A DNA stretch of 64,000 bases. Origin: Pseudomonas synxantha. GTDB lineage: Bacteria; Pseudomonadota; Gammaproteobacteria; Pseudomonadales; Pseudomonadaceae. Every line of letters starts with the position of its first letter. The stretch's first letter is position 1. The stretch spans positions 1,860,001 to 1,924,000 of the forward strand of contig NZ_LT629786.1 of the NCBI RefSeq assembly GCF_900105675.1, read 5' to 3'. The notes under the pieces are model-generated. The model worked only from the letters and a program-made list of their open reading frames with translations. It made no database searches and had not been told where the DNA came from. Shown here piece after piece: positions 1 through 8,448 of the stretch. The translations under genes and the position numbers were made by a program.

Positions 1-1
1 G

Positions 2-223
2 CAGCAACGGGCGATCACCATCGCGGTCCTGCAAATGGCCGACGCGCCCCAAGACATGGAAGCCCGCGTGGCCCTGTGGCTTGAGCAACACCAGGACATG
101 GCTGATCGCTGGCGCGCGATGATGGTGGAAATCCGTGCTGCCGTGGGCACGGACTACGCCATGTATGCAGTGGCCAACCGTGAGTTGCTGGACCTGGCGT
201 TGAGCGGTCAGTCGGTGCTGTAA
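2..223 (+). CDS. gdhB: C-terminal end of NAD-specific glutamate dehydrogenase (partial)
   Basis: The reading frame is open from the left edge and ends with TAA at 221-223, so only the last 73 residues of a longer protein are present. The tail, with WLEQHQDMADRWRAM followed by TDYAMYAVANRELLDLA, resembles the C-terminus of the large (about 1600 residue) NAD-dependent glutamate dehydrogenase of pseudomonads, which deaminates glutamate to 2-oxoglutarate in the cytoplasm. The catalytic region lies outside the window, so this rests on tail similarity only. A strong terminator follows 30 bases after the stop, so this is the end of its transcription unit. Confidence 0.7.
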   Translation, partial: QQRAITIAVLQMADAPQDMEARVALWLEQHQDMADRWRAMMVEIRAAVGTDYAMYAVANRELLDLALSGQSVL

Positions 224-253
224 CGACGCGACTGAACGTTAGCGCTTAAAAAG

Positions 254-283
254 TCCCCGGATCGAAAGATTCGGGGATTTTTA
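254..283 (+). terminator. Rho-independent terminator of the upstream dehydrogenase gene
   Basis: A 10-bp stem (TCCCCGGATC with GATTCGGGGA, one wobble pair) closes a GAAA tetraloop and is followed directly by a T-run. This is a textbook intrinsic terminator on the plus strand, 30 bases after the stop codon. The A-run on its left could also let it work for the convergent Sel1-repeat gene. Confidence 0.9.
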
Positions 284-323
284 TTGGGCGCAAGATCAAT
301 CGGCCAATACGGCAGGTGGGTCG

Positions 324-1370
324 TTATTTCGCGGTGCCGGGGATAATCAACTCCTCCAGGCGAGCGAACAGGTTTGGAGTGTTGTTTTCAACGGCGGTCA
401 ACGCCAGTTTCGCCTGTTCGTGATCTTCCAGGCTCATGCGCATTTCGATCATATGGACGTCCGCTGGAAGCCTTGGTGGGATAGGGGCCGGCATGCTTTT
501 CTGGACATACTTCAACAGGGCGTAGGCGAGGGGGATGTTTTTTGCCAACCCGTATGGGTTTGTAAAGGGCGGTGCGCTACCGTCCTCGTTCGGCGCGAAA
601 CGCTCACGGTAGGGCATGTTGGCGAGTGCATATCCATATTCCATCATCGCCTCCACGTGGCCCATGTTAGCCAGCCGAGCAAGCCGAGTGCGCTTTTCCG
701 CCACGCTGGCGGTGGAGTCCTCGAAGAAGACCCGTGCGTACAACGCCAATGGCAGGCCTGCGTCGGCAGATTCTTGATACAGTTCTTCGATTCGCGCCAG
801 GCGCAGCGCGTCGTTAGCAATCAATTTCGGATTGCGTTGATACTGTTCGGCGAGTTTGAACTGGGCCAGGCTGAAGCCTGCGGCGGCGGATTTTTCCAGC
901 CAGCTGAAGTCATCGGTGATGAGGTACTGGTAGTACATACCTTCGGGCTCTTTATGCGCGGGGAACTTGCTCACCAGTGTCTTGGCTGTTTCCAGCGACT
1001 CGGTATCCCCCAACTGTATAAGTGCCGGAATGTAGTTCAGCGCTGCGGCGAGTTTCAGCCATTTCTTGGTTTCTTCACTGGCGTGAGAGGACAGTTTTCC
1101 TTGCTCGCTGTGCCAGATGCCGTCTCGGTAAACGTTACACGTGGCCATGCCGAACTGACACTCGGGAAACTGGGCGGCCGAGGCTATGGTCAGAAAATGC
1201 TCGGCCTCTTCTATTTTATTGAGCCCGAGCATCTTCATTCCGGCCTGCGCCGCACTTTGGTTCAGCTCATCCAGTGCTGTTGTCATCGGCAGTGACAAAG
1301 TCTCTTTTTGAGCATTCAGTTGGGACAGCACATTGAACAGTGCGGGCCTCACATTTGATTCGGCGGACAT
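324..1370 (-). CDS. Sel1-like repeat protein of unknown function
   Basis: A 348-residue cytoplasmic protein without signal peptide or membrane segments. Several stretches in the C-terminal two thirds follow the Sel1/TPR-like helical repeat pattern (alanine-glycine-rich A-x-x-G-x-x-x-A units): AALNYIPALIQLGD, KSAAAGFSLAQFKLAEQY, SADAGLPLALYARVFF and LANMGHVEAMMEYGYALA. Such repeats form superhelical scaffolds for protein-protein contacts, so a structural or adaptor role is the likely guess. It converges on the dehydrogenase gene and stands alone. The opposite strand also holds a long open frame, but the repeat pattern fits this strand. No specific partner can be named. Confidence 0.75.
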   Translation of the reverse strand: MSAESNVRPALFNVLSQLNAQKETLSLPMTTALDELNQSAAQAGMKMLGLNKIEEAEHFLTIASAAQFPECQFGMATCNVYRDGIWHSEQGKLSSHASEETKKWLKLAAALNYIPALIQLGDTESLETAKTLVSKFPAHKEPEGMYYQYLITDDFSWLEKSAAAGFSLAQFKLAEQYQRNPKLIANDALRLARIEELYQESADAGLPLALYARVFFEDSTASVAEKRTRLARLANMGHVEAMMEYGYALANMPYRERFAPNEDGSAPPFTNPYGLAKNIPLAYALLKYVQKSMPAPIPPRLPADVHMIEMRMSLEDHEQAKLALTAVENNTPNLFARLEELIIPGTAK

Positions 1371-1472
1371 GATCTATACCTGTAATAAGCACTGAAATTG
1401 TGCGAATTCAGGTTATGGAACCGCGGTCCCTCACTGTCGCTACATATCTATCATTGGTCATGGCAGGCCGTA

Positions 1473-2165
1473 TCAATGCTGCAAGTGACGCGCCAAATGA
1501 TGCTCCAGGTGCTTCAAGTGCCGAGCCATCAGCGCCTGCGCGTGAGCAATGTCATTGCGCGCCAGAGCGTCGACAATGCCCAAGTGTTCTTCCCATGCAC
1601 ACCCGTTGCGCGGCTGCGTTTCACAGTGCGCAATCATCAGTGAGGTCAACGGCACCAGGCTGTTGAGGAATTGCTCCAATGGCTTGTTGCCCGCGATGAC
1701 CGCCAACCGCAGATGAAACTCGCCGGACAGCCGAATGGCTGCCGCGTGTTGGTCGCGTGCAAGGCTTTCCTGTTCCCGCAGGATGAGTTCGCGCAACTGG
1801 CGCAGGTGTTCCAGGGTGGCGTTGGCGCAGGCCAGTTGCACCACGGTCATTTCTGTCAGGCGCCGGGCTTCCAGGATCTGCTGCGCTTGTTGTCTGTCCG
1901 GTACCGCGACCTCGGCCCGCTTGTTGGGACGCAGGATGATCACGCGCTGCAGGGAGAGCCTGGCCAACACGCGGCGAATAACGCTGCGACTCACACCGAA
2001 GGTCTCGCCCAGGCCTTCTTCGGTAAAGCGGCTGGACGGGACGATGCGTTGCTCGAGGATGGCGTCGAATAGCTGTGGATAGATGTCGTCCACCGACGGT
2101 TTTTCACCGGCGACCAGGCGAAGGGCAGGGAGTATAGGGTTGTATTGCAGGGCGTGAGCGTTCAT
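1473..2165 (-). CDS. GntR-family (FCD subfamily) transcriptional regulator
   Basis: A 230-residue protein with an N-terminal winged helix (about residues 30-95; recognition region ETFGVSRSVIRRVLARL) and a C-terminal all-helical FCD effector domain. Histidines at GEFHLRL, EEHLGIVDAL and ARHLKHLEHH are placed like the FCD metal/ligand-binding residues. FCD regulators usually respond to carboxylic acids. It starts 16 bases after a second GntR gene and lies downstream of a dicarboxylate symporter on the same strand, so all three may form one unit. That would suggest control of organic-acid uptake, which is inferred from position only. Confidence 0.85.
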   Translation of the reverse strand: MNAHALQYNPILPALRLVAGEKPSVDDIYPQLFDAILEQRIVPSSRFTEEGLGETFGVSRSVIRRVLARLSLQRVIILRPNKRAEVAVPDRQQAQQILEARRLTEMTVVQLACANATLEHLRQLRELILREQESLARDQHAAAIRLSGEFHLRLAVIAGNKPLEQFLNSLVPLTSLMIAHCETQPRNGCAWEEHLGIVDALARNDIAHAQALMARHLKHLEHHLARHLQH

Positions 2166-2181
2166 GGCCAGTCTCCAAAAA

Positions 2182-2907
2182 TCAGCTGCCCAGATGGTCG
2201 TCCGGGATATTCAGGCGAATGCCCATGCGCAAGCCTTCCTGAAGGATATGCCGACGCATTTCGGCACTGGCCAGGGCGCTGTTCTTGTTGCGGATGGCGC
2301 GCACCACGGCTTCGTTTTCCTGCAGGCGCTCAGCCAGGTGTTCAGGCGAGTTGCGCAGCACTTGTGCGCTTTGCTTGAGTGCGTTGCTGGTTTGCTGCAC
2401 CACATTCTGGAAAATCGGGTTGGAGGTGAGGGCGAACAGTTCTTCGTGGAAATCGATATAGGCGTTCATGCCGGCTTCGGCATCACCAGCATCCAGGGCT
2501 TCGCGCATGTCCATCAGGGTAAGGCGCAATTGGCCGACTTCCTTGCTGCTGATGGATTGGGCCACCAGGCCGACGATAAAAGGTTCGAGGGTGTAGCGCA
2601 GTTGCAGGATGTCTTCGAGGCTGGCATCGGCCACGGCGTCGCTCGATTGCGGCTCGCTGACGCTGGTTTCCAGCACAACGACGCCTTTGCCGGGCATGGA
2701 ACGCACCAGGCCGAGTGTTTCCAGCACGATCACGGCTTCACGCAGGCTCGGGCGGCTGATGCCCAACTGTTCAGCCAATTCACGCTGGCCGGGCAGCATT
2801 TCCCCGCGCCGCCACTGGCCGCGCTTAAGTGCGGCGCGCAGTTTCTCTACAACTGAATTGACGACGGTTGAAGTGCTGATCACGTCGTGTGCTCCTTGAA
2901 GTTGCAA
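2182..2907 (-). CDS. GntR-family FadR-like transcriptional regulator
   Basis: A 241-residue regulator with the classic GntR winged helix: LPGQRELAEQLGISRPSLREAV, then LGLVRSMPGKGVVVLE. An FCD/FadR-type ligand domain follows, with the DFHEELFALTSNP motif and a late EMRRHI. An internal methionine a few codons in is an alternative start. It lies between the symporter gene (56 bases upstream in the direction of transcription) and a second GntR gene (16 bases downstream). The arrangement transporter-GntR-GntR is unusual; one may be a local repressor of the symporter and the other may act elsewhere. Effector unknown. Confidence 0.85.
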   Translation of the reverse strand: MQLQGAHDVISTSTVVNSVVEKLRAALKRGQWRRGEMLPGQRELAEQLGISRPSLREAVIVLETLGLVRSMPGKGVVVLETSVSEPQSSDAVADASLEDILQLRYTLEPFIVGLVAQSISSKEVGQLRLTLMDMREALDAGDAEAGMNAYIDFHEELFALTSNPIFQNVVQQTSNALKQSAQVLRNSPEHLAERLQENEAVVRAIRNKNSALASAEMRRHILQEGLRMGIRLNIPDDHLGS

Positions 2908-2937
2908 ATACGAGGTTCAAACTGTTGAAGATCAAAG

Positions 2938-2961
2938 TGTGAGAGGGGCAAGCCCCTCCCA
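2938..2961. repeat. Short REP hairpin between symporter and regulator genes
   Basis: GTGAGAGGGGC and GCCCCTCCCAC face each other across two bases, with one mismatch. This is a minimal REP palindrome of the same family as the larger REPINs in the window. It lies just after the symporter stop codon and could stall or partly terminate transcription before the regulator genes. Confidence 0.8.
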
Positions 2962-2963
2962 CA

Positions 2964-4274
2964 TTAAAATTCCTGATGCGCCGGCAGTACCGGTTTCTTG
3001 GCCTGGAAGGCATACCCTTGCTGGCCGTCCAGCACCTTGTTGGCGCGTTGGATATCAATGTCTTTCTCCCAGCGCGCAATCGCCACGGTAGCCACGCAGT
3101 TGCCGATCAGGTTAGTCAATGCACGGCCAATGCCCATGAACCAGTCCACCGCCAGCACCAACACCAGGCCGACCACCGGAATGGCCGGGATCGCCGTGAG
3201 CGTCGCCGCCAGGATTACCAGCGCCGAACCCGGAATACCATGGGCACCTTTGGAGGTGATCAACGATACCAGCAGGATCGTCAGCAAGTCGGTCATCGAC
3301 AAGGGTGTGCCGGTGGCATTGGCGATAAACACGATGGCGAGGGTCAGGTAGATGGAAAAACCGTCGAGGTTGAACGAATACCCTGTCGGAATCACCAGGC
3401 CCACGGTGGAACTGCCAATACCCAGGTGTTCCAGCTTACGCATGATCTGCGGCAGCACTGCATCAGAGGAGGCGGTGCCCATCACGATCAGCAGCTCTTC
3501 ACGCAGGTACTTGAGCAGGGGCAGCATGCGCAGGCCCGACAGGCGCATCACCAGGCCGAGGATCAGCGCGACGAAAGCAAAGCAGGTCAGGTAGAACAGC
3601 CCCACCAGGCTGCCAAGGTGTTGCAGGGAGTCCAGGCCATAAGTGCTGGTGGTGAACGCGATCGCGCCGAATACACCAATTGGCGCCAGGCGCACGATCA
3701 TGCCCATGATGCGGAAGATCACATGGCTCAGCTCGTTGATCAGCCGGGAGATGCCGCTGGCCGCTTCGCCCACCAGGTTCAGCGCACTACCGAACAGCAC
3801 CGAGAACAGCAGCACTTGCAGCACGTTGTTGTCGGCGAATGCGCCGATCACCGAGTTGGGGATCAGGTCCATCAGGAACTGGCTGGTGCCCTTGATGTGC
3901 TGGCCCTTGTCGGCCAATTCGTTCAAGCCAGCAGACGACAGTTGCTCCAAGTGAATATTGGCGCCGCTACCAATGCCGGTGCTGAACGCCATGATCAGCC
4001 CGAGCACCAGGGCGACGGTGGTGAGTACTTCAAAGTAGATCACCGACTTGAGGCCGATGCGTCCGACTTTCTTCAAATCGCCGGCGCCGGAAATACCGCT
4101 GACCACCACGCAGAAGACGATCAGGCCAATCAGCATTTTGATCAGCTTGATAAAGCCGTCGCCCAGGGGTTTGAGTTGCGAGGAGAATTCGGGAAGGGCC
4201 AGGCCGCAGACTATGCCCAGGATCAGGCCAATCACGACTTGCAGGAAAATCGAACGCGAGCACCATCTGAGCAT
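2964..4274 (-). CDS. dctA: Dicarboxylate/amino acid:cation symporter (DctA/SDF family)
   Basis: A 436-residue inner-membrane carrier of the DAACS (SDF) family, which couples uptake of C4-dicarboxylates or acidic amino acids to protons or sodium. The family hallmarks are visible: IKMLIGLIVFCVVVSGI near residue 45, LRMLPLLKYLREELLIVMGTASSDAVLP around 250-280 with the serine-rich hairpin motif, then GYSFNLDGFSIYLTLA and the SKGAHGIPGSALVIL segment. Multiple hydrophobic helices span the protein. Exact substrate is not proven; succinate, malate and fumarate are usual for DctA. The gene heads a possible unit with two GntR regulators, and two palindromes lie in its upstream region. Confidence 0.88.
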   Translation of the reverse strand: MLRWCSRSIFLQVVIGLILGIVCGLALPEFSSQLKPLGDGFIKLIKMLIGLIVFCVVVSGISGAGDLKKVGRIGLKSVIYFEVLTTVALVLGLIMAFSTGIGSGANIHLEQLSSAGLNELADKGQHIKGTSQFLMDLIPNSVIGAFADNNVLQVLLFSVLFGSALNLVGEAASGISRLINELSHVIFRIMGMIVRLAPIGVFGAIAFTTSTYGLDSLQHLGSLVGLFYLTCFAFVALILGLVMRLSGLRMLPLLKYLREELLIVMGTASSDAVLPQIMRKLEHLGIGSSTVGLVIPTGYSFNLDGFSIYLTLAIVFIANATGTPLSMTDLLTILLVSLITSKGAHGIPGSALVILAATLTAIPAIPVVGLVLVLAVDWFMGIGRALTNLIGNCVATVAIARWEKDIDIQRANKVLDGQQGYAFQAKKPVLPAHQEF

Positions 4275-4328
4275 GGGAAGGATCTCTATTCGGGTGCCCT
4301 GGTGGGTCCAGGGCTTAATTGTTGTGGT

Positions 4329-4340
4329 CTTACCGGTAAG
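4329..4340. promoter_or_regulatory. Candidate operator palindrome upstream of the symporter gene
   Basis: CTTACCGGTAAG is a perfect 12-bp palindrome lying 55 bases upstream of the symporter start. It is in the region expected for a repressor site and the neighbouring GntR regulators are the natural candidates. Its role is inferred from position and symmetry only. Confidence 0.4.
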
Positions 4341-4411
4341 TCCAGTGCGCGGCCAGTCTACGCTTGGCTTTTTTCAAATCACAAGTAAATATTCGACGGT
4401 CGGCGGGTCCC

Positions 4412-4420
4412 GGTCTGACC
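4412..4420. promoter_or_regulatory. Candidate GntR operator, GGT-N3-ACC
   Basis: GGTCTGACC has the GGT-N3-ACC core seen in PdhR/LldR-type GntR operators. It lies between the divergent tag and symporter genes. It is followed after about 10 bases by GGTCGGTAAGTCC, which repeats the GGTAAGTCC found next to the 4329 palindrome. Assignment is tentative. Confidence 0.35.
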
Positions 4421-4506
4421 AGTGGGTCGGTAAGTCCGGTGCTTGAGCGGTTGGCGGGGTTTGAATTTTTTTGCGTATCATCCGCCCTCGGCACACGAGG
4501 TGATGG

Positions 4507-5136
4507 ATGGACCAATCAGGGCTGACCACCGACGCAGCAGGGCTTCGCCATTGCACCTGGCGCAACGCCGCCCCCGAATACCCGCATTACCACGACCACG
4601 AGTGGGGCGTGCCGGTGGCCGATGACATCCAGTTGTACGAGAAGATCTGCCTGGAGGGCTTTCAGGCGGGGATGGCGTGGATCACCATCCTGCGCAAGCG
4701 TGAAAGCTTTCGGCAGGCGTTCGAGGGCTTTGATTTTCGCCGGGTGGCGCAGTATGGCGAGGCGGATGTCGAGCGCTTGATGCGTGACCCGGGCATCGTG
4801 CGCAATCGGGCCAAGATTATTTCCGCAATCAATAATGCGCGGCGGGCCTGTGAGTTGGTGGATGAGACTGGATCATTGGCACGTTGGCTGTGGGCATTTG
4901 AGCCTGCCGAAGATGAGCGCCCGACGCGGGTAGATATGGCTTACTGGGCCGCCAATCCGACCTCGCCGGCGTCGGTGCGCTTGTCCAAGGCCCTGAAGAA
5001 GCGCGGCTGGACCTTTGTCGGTCCGACCACCATGTACGCGCTGATGCAGGCGATGGGGATGGTCAATGATCATCTGGAAGGCTGCGTTTGCCGCCCGCGC
5101 ATCGAAGCGCTACGGTGCACGTTCAAGCGCCCTTGA
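4507..5136 (+). CDS. tag: DNA-3-methyladenine glycosylase I
   Basis: A 209-residue base-excision repair enzyme that removes 3-methyladenine from alkylated DNA. Tag hallmarks are present: HCTWRNAAPEYPHYHDHEWGVP at the N-terminus (the family's zinc-binding Cys and His and the catalytic-pocket region), LEGFQAGMAWITILRKRE, and a C-terminal GMVNDHLEGCVC that supplies the remaining zinc ligands. Full length for the family (about 187-210). It is divergent from the symporter gene and appears to be a single-gene unit; a REP and a long repeat follow it. Confidence 0.93.
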   Translation: MDQSGLTTDAAGLRHCTWRNAAPEYPHYHDHEWGVPVADDIQLYEKICLEGFQAGMAWITILRKRESFRQAFEGFDFRRVAQYGEADVERLMRDPGIVRNRAKIISAINNARRACELVDETGSLARWLWAFEPAEDERPTRVDMAYWAANPTSPASVRLSKALKKRGWTFVGPTTMYALMQAMGMVNDHLEGCVCRPRIEALRCTFKRP

Positions 5137-5230
5137 ATCGGCGTGTAAAGGGGCGGTGCGACGATCCGACTTGCTCCCGTTTGCTGCCTGACAGCTTATA
5201 GCTATCTGACTGATGCGCCGCGATCCAAAT

Positions 5231-5652
5231 GTGGGAGGGGGCTTGCCCCCGATGGTGGCCTTGGGGCCGACCAGGATGTTGGATCAGATCGAGTACATAT
5301 CCATTGCTGCGGTAACGGCCACTTAGGGGTCCGCTCTGACAGCGGCTCACTTTTGGAAGGACCGGAATGCCGGCCCAGCCAAAAGTAAGCAAAAGGTCCT
5401 CGCCCCACCACTCGGCACCTCGCTTAGGCTCGGTGTACCCGTAATCCGCCAGGGATTTGGGCGGCTAAACCGGCATCCCTGCCGGTTTACCCCCCAAATC
5501 CCTGTCGAATTCCGGCCAGCGTGGTTTAACGGGGCGCCTAAGATCAAAAGCAGATCAAGATCAAGAGCGACTCGCTGCGCATCGTGGTTACGGTCGGCTG
5601 CTACAAAGTTGTGTAGATACCCGTGCTCATCGGCGGCGAGCCCCTACATTGG
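5231..5652. repeat. Long REP-flanked structured repeat, copy 1
   Basis: This 422-bp stretch without genes starts with a REP half (GTGGGAGGGGGCTTGC), ends with a degenerate REP half, and is matched block by block at 45802-47503. Shared blocks include GATCGAGTACATATCC, AGCGGCTCACTTTTG, CCAAAAGTAAGCAAAAGG, the GCCCCACCACTCGGCACCTCG block, and GTGGTTTAACGGGGCGCCTA followed by AGATCAAAAGCAGATCAAG. In the middle is a nested hairpin: 12-bp perfect outer arms at 5450-5461 and 5493-5504, and 9-bp perfect inner arms around a TCCC loop at 5467-5488. The arm sequences differ from the second copy although pairing is kept. No open frame with coding character is seen. Likely an amplified non-autonomous element; not an annotated family that I can name with certainty. 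Confidence 0.8.
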
Positions 5653-5669
5653 TTCAGTGGTGCGGCGGC

Positions 5670-6071
5670 TTACTGTGGCAGGGGTGTGAGCACTTCAGCC
5701 TTGTCATCCATCACCATCACCACCAGCAGTTTCGCCGGTTGGGTCTGGCTGGCATTGCTCGACTCAAAGTGCCGTGAGCCCGCCGGTTCGTAGAACGATT
5801 CCCCGGCTTTGTAGGTGATCGCCTTTTCCTCGTTGACCCGCGACGTGATCTGGCCTTCAAGCACATAGGCTACGGCAGTACCGGTGTGGCTGTGAGGTAC
5901 GGTGGCCTGGCCGGGGGCGTAATCCACGGTCAGCATGAGGACTTTCTTGCCGGGTACGTTGCTCAAGGCATGCTCGTGCAACACCTTGAGCGTTTCTTTG
6001 TTATAGACCGGGTCGTGGGCGTGGGCGCTGAGGGACGCGAGCATCAGCGTAGTGACGAGCAGTCGTTTCAT
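5670..6071 (-). CDS. Exported cupin-domain protein
   Basis: A 133-residue protein with a clear signal peptide (MKRLLVTTLMLASLSAHA, cleavage after AHA), so it should act in the periplasm. The rest is a single cupin_2 barrel: motif 1 PHSHTGTAVAYVLEGQI contains the metal-binding His pair and Glu, and motif 2 is ESFYEPAGSRHFESSN with the final His. Small cupins of this type bind a metal and may be enzymes or binding proteins; the substrate is unknown. It stands alone between a long repeat and a MocR regulator gene. Confidence 0.85.
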   Translation of the reverse strand: MKRLLVTTLMLASLSAHAHDPVYNKETLKVLHEHALSNVPGKKVLMLTVDYAPGQATVPHSHTGTAVAYVLEGQITSRVNEEKAITYKAGESFYEPAGSRHFESSNASQTQPAKLLVVMVMDDKAEVLTPLPQ

Positions 6072-6155
6072 GGTGAGGGTTCCAGGTAGTTCGAGACCTC
6101 TTCACCCTACGCCGTAGCCTACACGCCACCAATGACCAATGCGCCGGAAAAAACC

Positions 6156-7589
6156 TTAGCCAATCTGCTCGAGGATGTCGCGGACCTTGTCCAGCGCCAG
6201 GTCGATGTCCAGGGTTTCAATGGCACCGAAACCGATGATCAGGCCCGGGCGAGCAGGTGCGTCGTGGTAGAACACGTCCAGCGGATACAAGCCCACTCCA
6301 GCCTGGCGTGCCATTTCTATCAGCAGCGTGATATCCACCGGCACTTTGCACAACGCTGCCATATGAAAGCCGGCCACCGTGGGTACTGCTTCAAACCAGG
6401 GTGACAGATCACCGGCCAGGCGCTGCAGGATGCGTTCGCGGCGCCCAGCATAGACGCTATGACAACGGCGGATATGCTTGAGCAAATAGCCCTCGCTGAT
6501 GAACTTGGCCAGTGCCCATTGCGGCAGGGTCGAACAGTGCTGGTCGGTCAGTTGCTTGGCCTTGAGCACCGCGGCATAAATCGCCGGCGGCAGCACCGCG
6601 TAGCCCAGGCGCAACTGCGGCAGCAAGGTTTTCGAGAAGGTCCCGACATAGGCCACCACGCCACGGGTGTCCATGCTTTGCAGGGAGTCGGTGGGGCGGC
6701 CTGCGTAGCGAAACTCGCTGTCGTAGTCGTCTTCGATGATGATCGCGCCAAGCTCGATGGCCCGTTCCAGCAGGGCTTCGCGGCGTGGCTGGCTCATGGG
6801 CATGCCGAGGGGGAACTGGTGGGACGGGGTCACGTAGATGAGCCGGGTTCCCTCGGGAATGTCCTTGACCCGGATGCCCTGGTCGTCCACCGGCACACTG
6901 GCGACGCTCGCGCCCATGGCCATGAACAGTTGGCGTGCGGGGCTGTAGCCTGGGTCTTCCATGGCCACGATACTGCCCGGCTCCAGCACCACACGGGCGA
7001 TCAGGTCGAGGGCCTGCTGGGCGCCATTGGTGACCACGATGTCGTGGTCGAGGCATTTGACCCCGCGGGAAAACGCGATGTGCCCGGCGATGGCACTGCG
7101 CAGGGCGGGCAGGCCCTCGGGCTGGCTGTAGAAACCGCTGTGCTGGGCGATACGGCGCAGGGCATGCTGGGTGCAGCGCCGCCATTCCTCCTGGGGGAAT
7201 TGATTGCGCGTGGTGGCGCCGCCGATAAATTCGTAGCGCAGGATATCGTCGTCGGTGGGATGGCGCATGGGCGAGGGCAGTGCCGCCCACTTGCTCAGGT
7301 TGGCGGCGCAGGCCAGGTCGGTGGCGCTCTGCACGCGGTCGGGCTGTGGCGCCCACGCATTGACGAAGGTGCCCCGGCCAATCTTGCCGACCAGCAGGCC
7401 TTCGTAAGTCAAGGTGGCGTAGGTGTCGGAGACAGTTTTGCGCGATATGCCCAGTTGCTCGGCGAGCAGCCGGCTGGGAGGCAGTTGTGCACCGGCCGAG
7501 AGTCGCCCGGTGGCGATGGCTTCGCGCAACTGCTGGTAAAGCTGGGCAGCCAGGTCCTTGCGGCCGGTGATGACGAGGTGCAGTTCCAT
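6156..7589 (-). CDS. MocR-family regulator (GntR helix-turn-helix fused to aminotransferase fold)
   Basis: A 477-residue fusion. Residues about 10-80 form a GntR winged helix (LPPSRLLAEQLGISRKTVSDTY); about 110-475 resemble a fold-type I PLP aminotransferase. The PLP lysine is visible in GTFSKTLLPQLRLGY, with EDDYDSEFRY and GAQQALDLIARV as further cofactor-pocket segments. MocR proteins bind PLP and sense an amino compound rather than catalyse, for example in vitamin B6, GABA or taurine control. Target genes are not obvious: the neighbours on the same strand are an SDR/phosphotransferase pair upstream and an exported cupin downstream. Confidence 0.88.
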   Translation of the reverse strand: MELHLVITGRKDLAAQLYQQLREAIATGRLSAGAQLPPSRLLAEQLGISRKTVSDTYATLTYEGLLVGKIGRGTFVNAWAPQPDRVQSATDLACAANLSKWAALPSPMRHPTDDDILRYEFIGGATTRNQFPQEEWRRCTQHALRRIAQHSGFYSQPEGLPALRSAIAGHIAFSRGVKCLDHDIVVTNGAQQALDLIARVVLEPGSIVAMEDPGYSPARQLFMAMGASVASVPVDDQGIRVKDIPEGTRLIYVTPSHQFPLGMPMSQPRREALLERAIELGAIIIEDDYDSEFRYAGRPTDSLQSMDTRGVVAYVGTFSKTLLPQLRLGYAVLPPAIYAAVLKAKQLTDQHCSTLPQWALAKFISEGYLLKHIRRCHSVYAGRRERILQRLAGDLSPWFEAVPTVAGFHMAALCKVPVDITLLIEMARQAGVGLYPLDVFYHDAPARPGLIIGFGAIETLDIDLALDKVRDILEQIG

Positions 7590-7659
7590 GTTTCATCCTG
7601 GGACAGATCGATCTGCGCCAAGGTTACGCGCAAACCGATCCGAAGAAACCCAGGCGATG

Positions 7660-8427
7660 TCAGGACAGGAAGCCGCCATCCACATTCAGCGACACGCCGG
7701 TGGTGTAGCTCGACGCATCACTGGCCAGGTACAACACCGCGCCGGCCATTTCGCTGGGGGCGGCCACGCGCTTGAGCGGGATCTGGGCCAGGGCAGTTTT
7801 CAGGATCGAGTCGTTCTTGACCAGCGCCGAGGCGAACTTGGTGTCGGTCAGGCCCGGCAGCAGTGCGTTACAACGGATGCCGAACGCCGCACATTCCTTG
7901 GCAAACACCTTGGTCATGTTGATCACGGCGGCCTTCGTCACCGAATAGATGCCCTGGAACACACCCGGCGAGATGCCGTTGATCGAAGCCACGTTGATGA
8001 TGCTGCCGCCGCCGTTTTCGCGCATCAGCTTGCCGGCCTCCACCGACATGAAGAAGTAGCCGCGAATGTTGACGTCAACGGTCTTCTGGAATGCACCGAG
8101 GTCCGTGTCCAGCACGTTGCAGAACTGTGGGTTGGTCGCGGCATTGTTGACCAGGATATCCAGGCGCCCGAACTGCTCGCGGATGCCGGCAAACACCTGG
8201 GCGATCTGCTCCATTTCCCCAATGTGGCAGGCAATGGCGGTGGCCTTGCCGCCGTCGGCGATGATTGCATCGGCCACGTGCTGGCAACCTTCCAGTTTGC
8301 GGCTGGAAACAATCACATGGGCGCCTTGCTGGGCCAGCAACTTGGCGATGGCTTCGCCGATGCCACGGCTGGCGCCGGAAACGAAAGCAATCTTGCCGTC
8401 AAGGTCGAACAGGTTGGTCTTGGACAT
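7660..8427 (-). CDS. Short-chain dehydrogenase/reductase
   Basis: A 255-residue NAD(P)-dependent oxidoreductase of the classical SDR family. GASRGIGEAIA is the nucleotide-binding motif, NNAATN the structural motif, and the catalytic Ser and YxxxK lie in NVASINGISPG and YSVTK. The C-terminal segment LYLASDASSYTTGVSLNVDGG is typical. The start at 8427 is preferred because AAGGAA lies 7 bases upstream. It begins 21 bases after the phosphotransferase-like gene, so the two are probably co-transcribed; in pseudomonads such pairs often accompany acyl-CoA metabolism genes. Substrate unknown. Confidence 0.88.
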   Translation of the reverse strand: MSKTNLFDLDGKIAFVSGASRGIGEAIAKLLAQQGAHVIVSSRKLEGCQHVADAIIADGGKATAIACHIGEMEQIAQVFAGIREQFGRLDILVNNAATNPQFCNVLDTDLGAFQKTVDVNIRGYFFMSVEAGKLMRENGGGSIINVASINGISPGVFQGIYSVTKAAVINMTKVFAKECAAFGIRCNALLPGLTDTKFASALVKNDSILKTALAQIPLKRVAAPSEMAGAVLYLASDASSYTTGVSLNVDGGFLS

Positions 8428-8448
8428 GAGGGTTCCTTGTGGTTGCAA

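Noticed and set aside
2976..4388. 470-codon open frame opposite the dicarboxylate symporter
   Set aside because: His/Gln/Asp-rich translation typical of the reverse of a membrane protein gene; no domain.
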